A program made the position numbers and the translations under genes. Below the pieces are notes generated by a model that saw nothing but the letters and a program-made list of their open reading frames with translations, ran no database searches and had not been told where the DNA came from. Shown here in pieces: positions 9,484 through 19,538 of a stretch of 64,000 nt of DNA (position 1 is the first letter of the stretch; each line of letters begins with the position of its first letter). Origin of the DNA: Paracrocinitomix mangrovi. GTDB taxonomy: Bacteria > Bacteroidota > Bacteroidia > Flavobacteriales_D > Crocinitomicaceae. The stretch spans positions 1,736,001 through 1,800,000 of the forward strand of contig NZ_CP091819.1 of NCBI RefSeq assembly GCF_019740355.2, read 5' to 3'.

Positions 9484-9880
9484 GAAAAGCTTTTTTTATC
9501 ACCTTCCTTGGATTGGTTGGCTGATACTGATCACGGTACTTTGTATAACACCGGGCGATAAATTGCCAAAAATTGAATGGCAACTTATTACGATAAGCAC
9601 TTTTGCCCACTTTTCAATGTACTTTGGACTTTCAGCTTTAATGCTTTGGGGGATTTACAAAGCCAAAAAAAATACAGTTTCAAAATTTTTGAACCTTTCT
9701 GATTTTTGGTTGTACATAATGGTGATATCAATTGGAATTAGCTACGGTTATTTGATAGAATTGATACAGGGAAATTTTATTTATCAACGTTATTACGACA
9801 CAGAAGACATCATAGTTAACGGAATTGGTACAATTTTTGGTGTTTTAGGTTATATTTTGATAGGTAAAAAATTAGTATAA
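9476..9880 (+). CDS. VanZ-like membrane protein
   Basis: A 134 aa protein with four hydrophobic segments. ITPGDKLP after the first, [11 protein letters not shown] in the second and a glutamate-containing [21 protein letters not shown] region match the VanZ-like family (PF04892), whose general role is unclear. The start is TTG at 9476, overlapping gcvH by 8 bp; no earlier ATG exists in frame and the next Met is far inside. Confidence 0.85.
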   Translation: MAKKSFFYHLPWIGWLILITVLCITPGDKLPKIEWQLITISTFAHFSMYFGLSALMLWGIYKAKKNTVSKFLNLSDFWLYIMVISIGISYGYLIELIQGNFIYQRYYDTEDIIVNGIGTIFGVLGYILIGKKLV

Positions 9881-9937
9881 ATCGTATCGCTAAGTGAGAC
9901 AAATTTTTGTACTTTAGCGATCACAACAAAACGAATT

Positions 9938-10612
9938 ATGGAGAAGAAAAAATCCAGTGAAGCGGATTTAGAACGCAAAGTTTGGGTGTTCCGATCTCTC
10001 GGTTTGCTTATTATCGCCTCAATTGTTTTAATGGCATTCACCTATGAAGCATTTGAAGTTGAAGAAGTTGCAGACGTAGTAGAAGATGACGGAATGCGAG
10101 ATGAATTGGTATTCGATATTCCAATGGATGAACCGGAACCTCCACCAGAAGAGGACACTCCTCCTCCACCACCACCTCAACCTGACGAAGTAGTGGAAGT
10201 TGATGACGACGTAGAGATTGATGAAGACATCAGCTTTGATATGGAAGTTACTGACGAGCCTATCCTAGATGATGAGCCCGAAGAAATTGTTGAACAACCA
10301 ATTTATGAATTTGCTGATGTTGAACCAGCTTTCCCAGGGGGAGAAGGTGCAATGGCACAATGGTTAAATGACAATATTCAGTATCCTCAATTATCAATTG
10401 AAATGGGTGAGCAAGGAATCGTTTATGTACAGTTCGTTGTAAACTCAGATGGATCAATTGAGCAAGTGAAAGTTTTACGTGGAGTTTCTGACGCTCTTGA
10501 TGCTGAAGCAAAAAGAGTTGTTAAGCAAATGCCTAAATGGGCACCAGGTGAACAAGCAGGAAAACCTGTAAGGGTAAAATTTACTTTACCAATTCACTTT
10601 AGATTAGGATAA
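9938..10612 (+). CDS. tonB: Energy transducer TonB
   Basis: A 224 aa TonB: cytoplasmic basic N-terminus, one membrane anchor at about residues 15-36, an acidic and proline-rich spacer including PPPPPP near residue 75, and a C-terminal domain from about residue 140 with FPGGEGAM, YPQLS and the conserved MPKWAPG. It passes proton-motive energy from ExbB/ExbD to outer-membrane receptors. A stand-alone version of the same C-terminal domain occurs in the cassette array at 61917. Confidence 0.93.
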   Translation: MEKKKSSEADLERKVWVFRSLGLLIIASIVLMAFTYEAFEVEEVADVVEDDGMRDELVFDIPMDEPEPPPEEDTPPPPPPQPDEVVEVDDDVEIDEDISFDMEVTDEPILDDEPEEIVEQPIYEFADVEPAFPGGEGAMAQWLNDNIQYPQLSIEMGEQGIVYVQFVVNSDGSIEQVKVLRGVSDALDAEAKRVVKQMPKWAPGEQAGKPVRVKFTLPIHFRLG

Positions 10613-10639
10613 AAAAGCAATAGATATTCTTATATTTAA

Positions 10640-10663
10640 TCCCGCCAATGGCGGGATTTTTTT
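10640..10663 (+). terminator. Rho-independent terminator after tonB
   Basis: CCCGCC-AAT-GGCGGG (10641-10655) forms a perfect six-pair stem with a three-base loop and is followed by seven T. It sits 28 bp after the tonB stop and directly before the deoC start codon. Confidence 0.88.
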
Positions 10664-11398
10664 ATGCATAAAAATCAGATACTTACAATATTATCCCTAA
10701 TTGATCTTACTACATTAAACGATAATGATACCGAAAATGTAGTGGAACAACTAGTTAATAAAGCAAATACGGGATTCGAAAATGTTCATCCTGCAGCCGT
10801 TTGTGTTTATTCAAACTTCGGGAATTTTGCAGCCAATATTTCAAAAACTAAGGTTGCCGTCGTTGGAGGATGTTTTCCAAGCGGTCAAACTTTGATTGAA
10901 GCTAAGGCGGCAGAGTACAAATTAATCCAACAACTCAACGTTGATGAAGTAGATATCGTTATCAATAGAGGTGACTTAATTGCTTCTGATTTTGAAAATG
11001 TTGCAAAGGATGTAAAAGCAGCCAGATCTATATTTACTAATAAATCATTAAAGGTAATTATAGAATCGGGCGAATTAAATGCTGAGTTAATAAAAAAAGC
11101 GAGTGAAATTGCGATATCTGAAGGTGCTGATTTTATTAAAACATCTACAGGAAAATCAAAAACCGGAGCAACACCGGAAGCCGCACAAATTATGTGTAAT
11201 GTAATCCAAAACCATTTCACCCAAACAGGTAAAAAAATTGGATTCAAAGCTTCAGGTGGTATCAGAACAAAGGAAGATGCTGATAAATACATCAACATAG
11301 TTAAAAACACTTTGGGAGATGAGTGGATCAATCCTTCTCTTTTGAGAATTGGTGCAAGCTCATTATATGACAATTTAATAGACAGCCTTAAAGCCTAA
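10664..11398 (+). CDS. deoC: Deoxyribose-phosphate aldolase
   Basis: A 244 aa class I aldolase that splits 2-deoxyribose 5-phosphate into glyceraldehyde 3-phosphate and acetaldehyde. The Schiff-base lysine is Lys159 in DFIKTSTG, and the proton-relay lysine lies in GFKASGGIRT. EVDIVIN (Asp97) is also conserved. Its stop codon overlaps the cysQ start (TAATG), starting a tight operon with cysQ, gmd and fcl. Confidence 0.95.
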   Translation: MHKNQILTILSLIDLTTLNDNDTENVVEQLVNKANTGFENVHPAAVCVYSNFGNFAANISKTKVAVVGGCFPSGQTLIEAKAAEYKLIQQLNVDEVDIVINRGDLIASDFENVAKDVKAARSIFTNKSLKVIIESGELNAELIKKASEIAISEGADFIKTSTGKSKTGATPEAAQIMCNVIQNHFTQTGKKIGFKASGGIRTKEDADKYINIVKNTLGDEWINPSLLRIGASSLYDNLIDSLKA

Positions 11399-12198
11399 TG
11401 AAAAAAGAATGGGTTCCGTTAATAATTGATGCTTTATACGAAGCAACGGAAGCTATTATGGGTGTATACACAGGAAACTTTGAAGTCATAATAAAGTCTG
11501 ACCATTCTCCTGTTACTATTGCTGACAAACAATCCAACGTAATAATTCAAAACGCACTAAAAAAAACAGGTGTTTTAATCGTTTCAGAAGAGTCTGAGAA
11601 ACCTCCCTATGAAACTAGAAAAAATGAAGACATTTGGTTGGTTGACCCTTTGGACGGCACCAAAGAATTTGTTAAAAAAAATGACGAGTTTGCTATTTGC
11701 ATAGCCTATGTAAGTGAGCACCGTTCAATTTTTGGAATCATTGCTGATCCGGTGAATAGACAAATTATTTTTGGTGGAGAAAATATACCACCTGCCCTAA
11801 TTTCTTATGGAGAAGAAGACATATTTTCTTCTAAACATCATTTAGCAAAATTAAAGGGAGATAAAATAGATCATATTATCTATTCTAGAACTCACTACAC
11901 ACCTAGAATAGATAAACTTCTTGAAAAGTTGGAGCATCAATACGGACATATTGATAGAATATTGAAAGGAAGCGCTTTGAAGTTTTTTGATCTAGTCCAG
12001 GATCATGCCCAATTATATCCAAGATTATGGCCAACAATGGAATGGGACATTGCAGCCGGAAATGCAATCTACAGTGCTTTAGGAGGTGAAGTGTTAGATT
12101 TTAATACTTTTGCACCTTTGGAATACAATAAAGAAGATTTACACAATCCTCAATTCATAGCTAAACCAAAAGAATTACAAATTACAACAGATGAGTAA
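11398..12198 (+). CDS. cysQ: 3'(2'),5'-bisphosphate nucleotidase, CysQ type
   Basis: A 266 aa member of the inositol monophosphatase superfamily. It removes the 3' phosphate from PAP, a by-product of sulfate assimilation. Metal-binding motifs SEES (about 63-66), DPLDGT (83-88) and WDIAAG are all present. It overlaps deoC by 1 bp and gmd by 8 bp. Confidence 0.92.
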   Translation: MKKEWVPLIIDALYEATEAIMGVYTGNFEVIIKSDHSPVTIADKQSNVIIQNALKKTGVLIVSEESEKPPYETRKNEDIWLVDPLDGTKEFVKKNDEFAICIAYVSEHRSIFGIIADPVNRQIIFGGENIPPALISYGEEDIFSSKHHLAKLKGDKIDHIIYSRTHYTPRIDKLLEKLEHQYGHIDRILKGSALKFFDLVQDHAQLYPRLWPTMEWDIAAGNAIYSALGGEVLDFNTFAPLEYNKEDLHNPQFIAKPKELQITTDE

Positions 12199-13282
12199 AA
12201 AAGTTGCCTTTATAACGGGAATTACAGGACAAGATGGAGCCTATTTGGCTGAATTACTTCTGGAAAAAGGTTATATCGTTCATGGTCTTAAAAGAAGATC
12301 ATCTTTGTTTAATACAGATAGAATTGACCATTTATACAAAGACAAACATGAAGAAGGTGTAAACTTATTTCTTCATTATGGTGATTTGACAGACTCAACT
12401 AATCTTATAAGGTTGGTACAGCAAATAAAACCTGATGAAATCTATAATCTGGCAGCAATGTCGCATGTTAAGGTTTCATTTGACACCCCTGAGTACACTG
12501 CCAATGCAGATGCCTTAGGAACCTTGAGACTTTTAGAAGCAATCAGAATTTTAAAAATGGAGAAATCTGTAAAATTCTATCAAGCCTCAACTTCAGAATT
12601 GTACGGAAAAGTAATGGAAACCCCACAATCTGAAACCACTCCTTTTTATCCAAGAAGTCCTTATGCTGTAGCAAAACTTTATGGATTTTGGATTGTTAAA
12701 AATTACCGTGAAGCTTACGGAATTTATGCATGTAATGGTATTTTGTTCAACCATGAAAGTCCATTAAGAGGAGAAACTTTTGTTACCAGAAAAATTACAC
12801 GTGCCGTAGCCAAAATAAAATTAGGACTACAAAACAAACTTTATCTTGGAAACCTTGATGCAAAAAGAGACTGGGGACATGCTAGAGATTACGTTTACGG
12901 TATGTGGCAAATGCTTCAACAAGAAGAAGCAGAAGATTTTGTTTTGGCATCCGGTGAAACGCATCCGGTAAGAGAGTTTGTAGAAAAAGCTTTTGCCGAA
13001 GTAGACATTAAAATCAGATGGGAAGGAAGTGGAATTAATGAAAAAGGAATCAACGAAGCGACTAACGAAATTTTAGTTGAAGTTGACGAACAATATTTCA
13101 GACCAACTGAAGTTGAATTACTACTTGGTGATCCAACAAAAGCAAAAGAAAAATTAGGCTGGACCCATAAAATTAGTTTTGAAGAACTAGTGAAAGAAAT
13201 GGTGCAGGCTGACGTCAAATTGTTTGAACGTGACAAATACCTTAAAGAAGGTGGACATCAAACATTCGAGTACAATGAATAA
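12191..13282 (+). CDS. gmd: GDP-mannose 4,6-dehydratase
   Basis: A 363 aa extended short-chain dehydrogenase that converts GDP-D-mannose to GDP-4-keto-6-deoxymannose. The NAD(P) motif [12 protein letters not shown] is at the N-terminus. STSELYG and YAVAKLY supply the catalytic Ser/Thr, Tyr and Lys, and [17 protein letters not shown] is typical of Gmd. The next gene catalyses the following step. Confidence 0.97.
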   Translation: MSKKVAFITGITGQDGAYLAELLLEKGYIVHGLKRRSSLFNTDRIDHLYKDKHEEGVNLFLHYGDLTDSTNLIRLVQQIKPDEIYNLAAMSHVKVSFDTPEYTANADALGTLRLLEAIRILKMEKSVKFYQASTSELYGKVMETPQSETTPFYPRSPYAVAKLYGFWIVKNYREAYGIYACNGILFNHESPLRGETFVTRKITRAVAKIKLGLQNKLYLGNLDAKRDWGHARDYVYGMWQMLQQEEAEDFVLASGETHPVREFVEKAFAEVDIKIRWEGSGINEKGINEATNEILVEVDEQYFRPTEVELLLGDPTKAKEKLGWTHKISFEELVKEMVQADVKLFERDKYLKEGGHQTFEYNE

Positions 13283-14210
13283 AACAGATAAGATTTATGT
13301 TGCCGGACACAACGGCATGGTAGGTTCTGCAATTGTCAGACTTTTACAAAAAGAAGGTTATTCAAACATTGTTACAAGAAGTTCAAAAGAAGTAGATCTT
13401 AGAAATCAAGCCGAAGTAAACGCATTTTTTGAAAGCGAAAAACCTCAATTTGTTTTTTTAGCAGCCGCAAAAGTTGGAGGAATTTTAGCTAACAATACCT
13501 ACAGAGCCGAATTCTTATATGACAACTTGATGATCGCAAGCAATATAATTCACGCCTCATATGTCAATAAGGTTGAAAAATTACTGTTTTTAGGATCTTC
13601 ATGTATTTATCCAAAAATGGCTCCTCAACCACTTAAAGAAGAGTACCTTTTAACAGGTGAACTTGAGTGTACCAATGAACCTTATGCCATTGCGAAAATT
13701 GCAGGCATCAAATTATGCGAATCATACAGAGATCAATACGGATGCAACTTTATTTCTGCCATGCCTACAAATTTGTATGGTCCAAATGACAACTATGATT
13801 TGCAAACATCACATGTTTTACCAGCTTTGATCAGAAAATTCCATACTGCAAAAGTGGAGAATTCACCCAATGTTGAGATATGGGGAACAGGCTCACCATT
13901 AAGAGAGTTTTTGTATGTTGATGATGTAGCGGAAGCTTGTCTTCACTTAATGCTACACTATAATGAGAAGCAATTTGTAAATGTTGGTGCAGGAAAAGAT
14001 ATCTCCATCAAAGATTTGGCGCTAACCATAAAAGACGTCATTGGATTTGAAGGTGAACTCACTTTTGATACATCAAAACCTGATGGAACTCCAAGAAAAT
14101 TAATGGATGTCTCAAAACTTGCACAAGCAGGATGGTCTTACAGAGTAGAGCTAAAGGATGGAATTAAATTGGCTTATGAAGATGCTTTAAGCAAAGGCTT
14201 GCTTGATTAA
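13275..14210 (+). CDS. fcl: GDP-L-fucose synthase
   Basis: A 311 aa epimerase/reductase that makes GDP-L-fucose from the Gmd product. [11 protein letters not shown] binds NADP, GSSCIYP and YAIAKIAG provide the catalytic residues, and [12 protein letters not shown] is diagnostic. I start at the ATG at 13275 (overlapping gmd by 8 bp); an upstream ATG at 13224 would add 17 unrelated residues. The pair shows that the cell makes fucose for surface polysaccharide. Confidence 0.95.
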   Translation: MNKTDKIYVAGHNGMVGSAIVRLLQKEGYSNIVTRSSKEVDLRNQAEVNAFFESEKPQFVFLAAAKVGGILANNTYRAEFLYDNLMIASNIIHASYVNKVEKLLFLGSSCIYPKMAPQPLKEEYLLTGELECTNEPYAIAKIAGIKLCESYRDQYGCNFISAMPTNLYGPNDNYDLQTSHVLPALIRKFHTAKVENSPNVEIWGTGSPLREFLYVDDVAEACLHLMLHYNEKQFVNVGAGKDISIKDLALTIKDVIGFEGELTFDTSKPDGTPRKLMDVSKLAQAGWSYRVELKDGIKLAYEDALSKGLLD

Positions 14211-14284
14211 GTAATTCAACAGCTACTTCCCACCAGATCTATAACACATAACCTTTACCTCTTATTTCCCGTATTGTTAAACGC

Positions 14285-15871
14285 ATGCGCGCGTATCTGA
14301 GCATATTTATTTTGATGAGCTTTAGTTGGTTTAAAGCTTATGGACAACTGTATTTTCCTAACGAACAATACTATAACAGTGAATTGGATAGATTCTTCTT
14401 GAAGGATTCTGTCAACCAAAACTTTTACAATTCGCATCAAAGTTTAAAACCAATTCTGGATAAACGCACCAATCCTGATTCAATATTTTACAAAGACAGC
14501 AAGCACTATTACTGGATTACACAAAAATTATTCAAAGAAAACTTCTTGATATTTGAAGGGAAAGATTTTTGGTGTGCAGTTGATCCAATTTTAGATTTGG
14601 AAGGCGGAACAGATTTTTCTGCAGACTCACTGGACATTTTATACTGGAATACCAGAGGTATAAGAGTACAAGCAAAATTTTTAGACAAAGTTGCTTTTAC
14701 CACTTCTGTTTATGAAAATCAGGCAGTGTTACCGAATTATTATAGCAATTACATTGACCAGTATGGCGAATTCAGGCCATCAGGAAGTAATTACAAACAG
14801 GAAAACGCCGTAGTTCCGGGATACGCCAGAACCAAGACTTTTAAAACTAATGGTTACGACTTTGCTTTTGCAGAAGGACAAGTATCCATTGTTCCCAACG
14901 AATATTTTAATGTTCAATTCGGAAATGGAAATCAATTCATAGGAAACGGACACCGCTCGCTTTTACTTTCAGACTTTTCAAGCAATTACCCCTTTGCTAA
15001 ATTTGAAGGTAATTTTTTAAAAGGTCGAATTCAATACAATGCGATTTATGCGGTACACCAAAACCTTTACAGGCTCCCTTTTTTCAATTCGGTTGAATCA
15101 ACATATGAACGAAAAATAGGAACCTACCATTATTTAGACTTTGCCATTACGCCGAAAATTAATGTCGGACTTTTTGAAGGAGCCCTTTGGCAACGAACAG
15201 ATAGCCTGGGATCTCATCAACCAAATTGGCTCTTTGTAAATCCGGTTCCATTTGTCAATGCAGCTGTAATGTCAAAAAATGATTCCACTTACAACCATGT
15301 ACTGGGAATAAATTATTCGTGGGCATTTTTGAAAAATCGATTATATGGACAAGTTGTTTTGGATAATGGCTTTGGAGGCTTTCAGCTAGGAATCAAATCA
15401 TATGATCTATTTATTGAAAATTTTGATGTACGTGCTGAATACAACATGTCAAAAAGAGGAACCTATTTCTCATCAAACAAAAGGTACAATTACTCACACA
15501 ACAATTTATCTTTAGCTCATCCTCTAGCTTCTGGATTCACAGAATATATTTTACAACTGAAATATGAATTCAAAGAATTCTTTATTACGAATGAAACTGT
15601 ATATAGCAGACGAGATATAGTTGATACAAACTATAGAGACATCAATATTGTCAATGATAATATTAATTCAATTAATCTCATGCTAGGCGATAGTAGAAGA
15701 ACTCTTATAAACACACTAGAGATAGGTTATAGATTCAATAAAAGATATAATCTACAGGCTGTAGCAGGTTGGATGTTTAGAAATGGAAGTGGTCAAGGTC
15801 CTGACACCCATACCAACTACGTTTATTGCGCAGTAAGAACAAGATTGAGAAATAAAACAAGAGATTTTTAA
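14285..15871 (+). CDS. Wzi/RemB-like outer-membrane beta-barrel
   Basis: A 528 aa protein with a signal peptide (FSWFKAYGQ) and a long aromatic-rich beta-strand pattern ending in a strand that closes with F. It resembles capsule-assembly Wzi-like barrels and the RemB family of gliding Bacteroidota (conserved GNGNQFIGNGHRSLLLSD region). Such proteins help bind or assemble capsular polysaccharide at the outer membrane. A paralogue lies after the next gene. Confidence 0.78.
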   Translation: MRAYLSIFILMSFSWFKAYGQLYFPNEQYYNSELDRFFLKDSVNQNFYNSHQSLKPILDKRTNPDSIFYKDSKHYYWITQKLFKENFLIFEGKDFWCAVDPILDLEGGTDFSADSLDILYWNTRGIRVQAKFLDKVAFTTSVYENQAVLPNYYSNYIDQYGEFRPSGSNYKQENAVVPGYARTKTFKTNGYDFAFAEGQVSIVPNEYFNVQFGNGNQFIGNGHRSLLLSDFSSNYPFAKFEGNFLKGRIQYNAIYAVHQNLYRLPFFNSVESTYERKIGTYHYLDFAITPKINVGLFEGALWQRTDSLGSHQPNWLFVNPVPFVNAAVMSKNDSTYNHVLGINYSWAFLKNRLYGQVVLDNGFGGFQLGIKSYDLFIENFDVRAEYNMSKRGTYFSSNKRYNYSHNNLSLAHPLASGFTEYILQLKYEFKEFFITNETVYSRRDIVDTNYRDINIVNDNINSINLMLGDSRRTLINTLEIGYRFNKRYNLQAVAGWMFRNGSGQGPDTHTNYVYCAVRTRLRNKTRDF

Positions 15872-15872
15872 A

Positions 15873-16955
15873 ATGAAAGATTATCATTTAGTACTCGTAT
15901 TTTTAACCGCTTTTGGTGTTGTGTTACTGGCAACTCCATCCTTAATAAAGGTGGCTAAATTAAAGCATCTTGTGGACGAGCCGTCTGAAGACAGAAAGCT
16001 ACACACACGCAGTATTCCAACTATTGGCGGAATCATCATTTTCTCTGCTTTTATATTCTCATCATTGCTTTGGTTCCCAGATCATTCAATGATTGCAAAG
16101 GCTGAATTAGGCCAATTTAATTACCTCATGGCCTCATTGATATTGCTATTTTTTGTTGGAGTTAAAGATGATATTATCGGCATGTCCCCAATGAAAAAAC
16201 TACTGGCTCATTTAATGGTAGGATTCATTTTGGTAGTAATGGGTGAAATTAGAATCACCTCTTTTCAAGGATTATTAGGAATGGACATAGAATTACCGGA
16301 ATATGGCAGTATCCTGATCTCAATTTTTGCTTATATCGTTATTGTGAATGCCATTAATTTAGTAGATGGAGTAGACGGATTAGCCTCCGGAGTGGGATTA
16401 ATAGCGGCTGCAGCATTTGGTGTGTGGTTTTCATACACGGGAGCAGTTCACTGGGCACTTGTATCTTTTAGTTTAAGTGGAGCTTTATTAGGATTTCTTG
16501 TATTTAACTTTAATCCTGCCAGGATATTTATGGGAGATTCGGGTTCACTTTCAATTGGAGCCATTTTAAGTGTATTGGCTATCAAATTAATTGACACACC
16601 AATTGAAACATTACCTGTTGAAATACAATACGTATCTAAACCCGTATTAGCTATGACCATATTGGCATACCCATTATTAGATACTTTGAGAGTTTTTTCA
16701 ATAAGGATAGCGAGTGGAAGATCACCATTAAGTGCCGATAGAAATCACTTGCATCACAAAATGTTAGACCAGGACAACAATCACAAAAAAACGGTCATCA
16801 TAATCTACATCTTTACATTGATCATGATTGGGCAAGCATTCTTTTTACAATTCCCTAACCCCAACATCAGTTTTGGAATAAGTGCTGCCACCTGTTTTTT
16901 ATTCATGCTATTTGTTTTCTACGCTTATCCAAAAGGAAAAAAGAAAAATGCATAA
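15873..16955 (+). CDS. WecA/MraY-family polyprenyl-phosphate sugar-1-phosphate transferase
   Basis: A 360 aa integral membrane enzyme with about ten or eleven hydrophobic segments. It carries the family motifs VKDDIIGM, NAINLVDGVDGLASG, FMGDSGSL and DRNHLHHK. It moves a sugar 1-phosphate (usually GlcNAc-1-P) from UDP-sugar to undecaprenyl phosphate, starting a polysaccharide repeat unit. It is squeezed between two Wzi/RemB-like genes, with 1 bp between it and the upstream stop codon. Confidence 0.92.
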   Translation: MKDYHLVLVFLTAFGVVLLATPSLIKVAKLKHLVDEPSEDRKLHTRSIPTIGGIIIFSAFIFSSLLWFPDHSMIAKAELGQFNYLMASLILLFFVGVKDDIIGMSPMKKLLAHLMVGFILVVMGEIRITSFQGLLGMDIELPEYGSILISIFAYIVIVNAINLVDGVDGLASGVGLIAAAAFGVWFSYTGAVHWALVSFSLSGALLGFLVFNFNPARIFMGDSGSLSIGAILSVLAIKLIDTPIETLPVEIQYVSKPVLAMTILAYPLLDTLRVFSIRIASGRSPLSADRNHLHHKMLDQDNNHKKTVIIIYIFTLIMIGQAFFLQFPNPNISFGISAATCFLFMLFVFYAYPKGKKKNA

Positions 16956-18495
16956 GTGGATCTTATACATATCACTATTCGTTTCTCAATTTTCATTTGG
17001 GCAAAATCTCTTGCGTGTTCATGACATACATTACCGTAATCAGATCCAATCACCTTATGTGATGAGCGACAATCAAAGTGTACACAGCTCAGTTAAACCA
17101 ATCATTAATAGTGCTCCACTAAATTTGACAGATAAAAAGGATTTAGCCTTTAAAAGATCTTTCATTATTACCAGCAGCGCAACTGTTGACAGCAGCAAAC
17201 TATACAATTTTAGACTTTATCCTTTGGTAGATATCAATGGCGGAATTGAATTAGGTCAAAACTCAATCCCCAAAATTACAGCCGGTGCAGGTTTCGGACT
17301 GAATTATAGCAAACGTAAATTTTACTTAACATTTAAAATGCTGCCTTATTACAAAATAGACGGTGTGTTAGGTGATTCCATTCAATCCAATTACAACATG
17401 GATTTTGGAACAAATAGAGCAATTGCTAACAACATTTTTTACAGGGGTGAATTCTTAATGGCATACAGACCAAATAGGTTCTTTACCTTTTTAGGAGGAT
17501 ACGGTAAAAACTTTTTTGGTGAAGGATACAGATCAATGTTGTTGTCTGATAACATTGGTGCACATCCATTTTTCAAAATTGAAACAAGTTTTGGTAGCAT
17601 TAAATATGTCAACTTATACAATTTTTGGAGAGACAATAGCACAGACCCCTTTGACCGATCACAAGACATTCCAAAGTTCAATGCCACACATTATTTATCC
17701 TGGAACATTATTCAAGGATTAAACTTATCTGTATTTGAAACGGTGAATTTCAGAACTAAAGACACTTTAGTAAATAGAGGGTTTGATTTTAATTACATCA
17801 ACCCGGTAGTTTTTTACAGACCTGTTGAATATGGCTTAGGTTCGGCAGATAATGTTTTACTGGGAATGAACGCTTCGTACAAACTAAACAGACATCATAA
17901 TATTTACACTCAATTTATACTGGACGAATTTTTATTGTCAGAAATACAAGCACAAAGCAGATGGTGGGCCAATAAATATGCATGGCAATTGGGATATAAG
18001 TCTGATGAATTTTTTAAGGAGAATCTGTATTTCCAAATTGAACTCAATGGCGCAAGACCATTTACTTACTCTCACAAATCATCTGCTCATGCGTATGGAC
18101 ATATGAATGCAGCAGCAGCCCACCCATTAGGAGCCAATTTTATGGAGTTGTTACAAATTACTTCTTATAGTTTTGGAGATCACAGGATTACGAATAAAAT
18201 AACGTTTGCATCATTTGGAACCGATATTGATTCTTTGACCAGTTATGGACAGGATATTTTTAAATCATACTCAAATCGTCCAGGGGATTTTGATCAAATG
18301 ATGTATCAAGGAAATAGAAACAACGTGTTGAATGAGACATTTATATATGAGTACGCCCTGATTCCATCTATAGATATGTATTTAACAGCAGCCTACAACT
18401 TAAGGGTAGCGAATAATGAGTACAACACAAAAATTTACAATTCATTCCAGATAGGAATCAGATCAAGAATATGGAATGTTTATAATGATTTTTAG
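16948..18495 (+). CDS. Second Wzi/RemB-like outer-membrane beta-barrel
   Basis: A 515 aa paralogue of the protein encoded at 14285, with signal peptide (FVSQFSFGQ) and the matching GKNFFGEGYRSMLLSD motif. The start at ATG 16948 overlaps the WecA-like gene by 8 bp. The two barrels probably act in the same capsule or adhesin export process. The C-terminal strand ends in F, as expected for an outer-membrane protein. Confidence 0.78.
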   Translation: MHKWILYISLFVSQFSFGQNLLRVHDIHYRNQIQSPYVMSDNQSVHSSVKPIINSAPLNLTDKKDLAFKRSFIITSSATVDSSKLYNFRLYPLVDINGGIELGQNSIPKITAGAGFGLNYSKRKFYLTFKMLPYYKIDGVLGDSIQSNYNMDFGTNRAIANNIFYRGEFLMAYRPNRFFTFLGGYGKNFFGEGYRSMLLSDNIGAHPFFKIETSFGSIKYVNLYNFWRDNSTDPFDRSQDIPKFNATHYLSWNIIQGLNLSVFETVNFRTKDTLVNRGFDFNYINPVVFYRPVEYGLGSADNVLLGMNASYKLNRHHNIYTQFILDEFLLSEIQAQSRWWANKYAWQLGYKSDEFFKENLYFQIELNGARPFTYSHKSSAHAYGHMNAAAAHPLGANFMELLQITSYSFGDHRITNKITFASFGTDIDSLTSYGQDIFKSYSNRPGDFDQMMYQGNRNNVLNETFIYEYALIPSIDMYLTAAYNLRVANNEYNTKIYNSFQIGIRSRIWNVYNDF

Positions 18496-18647
18496 CAAGA
18501 ATCAAGTTCTAAAATCATTGGTTTTCAACGAATGACAAGATAAATTGTTAAGTCTGTTTTTAAAATGTTGATAATATAGAATCAATCTAGATTCAAACTT
18601 ATCAATTCATTGGTCCTTTTTTTATTAAATTTGCCCAGATTTATCAA

Positions 18648-19538
18648 ATGTTGGCCAAAGAATCCACTATAGAAAAAGCGACTAGCGTGAGTAAAATAAA
18701 AGACATTGCAATGCTGATGAAATTGCGTCTGTCTTTCTTGGTAGTTATTTCTGCTATTGCTTGCTATTTCTTCGCAGGCGGAGGTTTCGATATCAACTTA
18801 TTATACATGACGTTGGGTGGTTTTTTAATCACAGGAGCATCTAATGGCTACAATCAAGTTATTGAAAGAGACATTGATAAATTGATGACCAGAACCATGA
18901 ACAGACCTATGCCTCAAGGCAGATTAACTGTAACAGAAGGACTGGTAATCTCTTCTATTTTTGGTATTGCAGGCGCATTTTTATTATTTCAAATTAATTG
19001 GTTTTCTGGAGTATTAGGAATCTTAGCCATGTTTTTATATGCAGCAGTTTATACACCTTTGAAACCTATTACACCATGGGCTGTATTTGTTGGAGCATTT
19101 CCCGGAGCCATTCCACCAATGATTGGAATTGTTGCATTTGATGGTTTTTTCAGTTTTAAAGCAGGCATCTTATTCTTTATACAATTTATTTGGCAATTCC
19201 CTCACTTTTGGGCCATTGCCTGGTTAAAAGATGATGATTATCGCAAGGCTGGATTTTCTTTATTGCCTTTGAAATCAGGAAAATCTAAAAAGACATTATT
19301 TTTAATTGTAATCTACACTGCTATTATGGTGCCTGTTGGTATTTTGCCTTGGTACTTTGAATGGGCAGGTGATATAACTTTGATATTAGGAACATTGGCA
19401 GGGATCTGGTTTTTCATGATCGCTTACAAGTTCTATTTGGTACAGGAGGATAAATGGGCTAAAAAATTGATGTTCGCATCTTTTATATACCTGCCTTTTA
19501 TTCAATTTTTATACGTTTTTGATAAACTTTTACAGTGA
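18648..19538 (+). CDS. cyoE: Protoheme IX farnesyltransferase
   Basis: A 296 aa UbiA-superfamily membrane enzyme that converts heme B to heme O for terminal oxidases. The Asp-rich motif is NQVIERDIDKLMTRT, followed by NRPMPQG. It opens the cytochrome oxidase cluster; subunit III starts at a GTG inside its last codons. A TAAATTTG box about 20 bp before the ATG may be the promoter -7 element. Confidence 0.95.
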   Translation: MLAKESTIEKATSVSKIKDIAMLMKLRLSFLVVISAIACYFFAGGGFDINLLYMTLGGFLITGASNGYNQVIERDIDKLMTRTMNRPMPQGRLTVTEGLVISSIFGIAGAFLLFQINWFSGVLGILAMFLYAAVYTPLKPITPWAVFVGAFPGAIPPMIGIVAFDGFFSFKAGILFFIQFIWQFPHFWAIAWLKDDDYRKAGFSLLPLKSGKSKKTLFLIVIYTAIMVPVGILPWYFEWAGDITLILGTLAGIWFFMIAYKFYLVQEDKWAKKLMFASFIYLPFIQFLYVFDKLLQ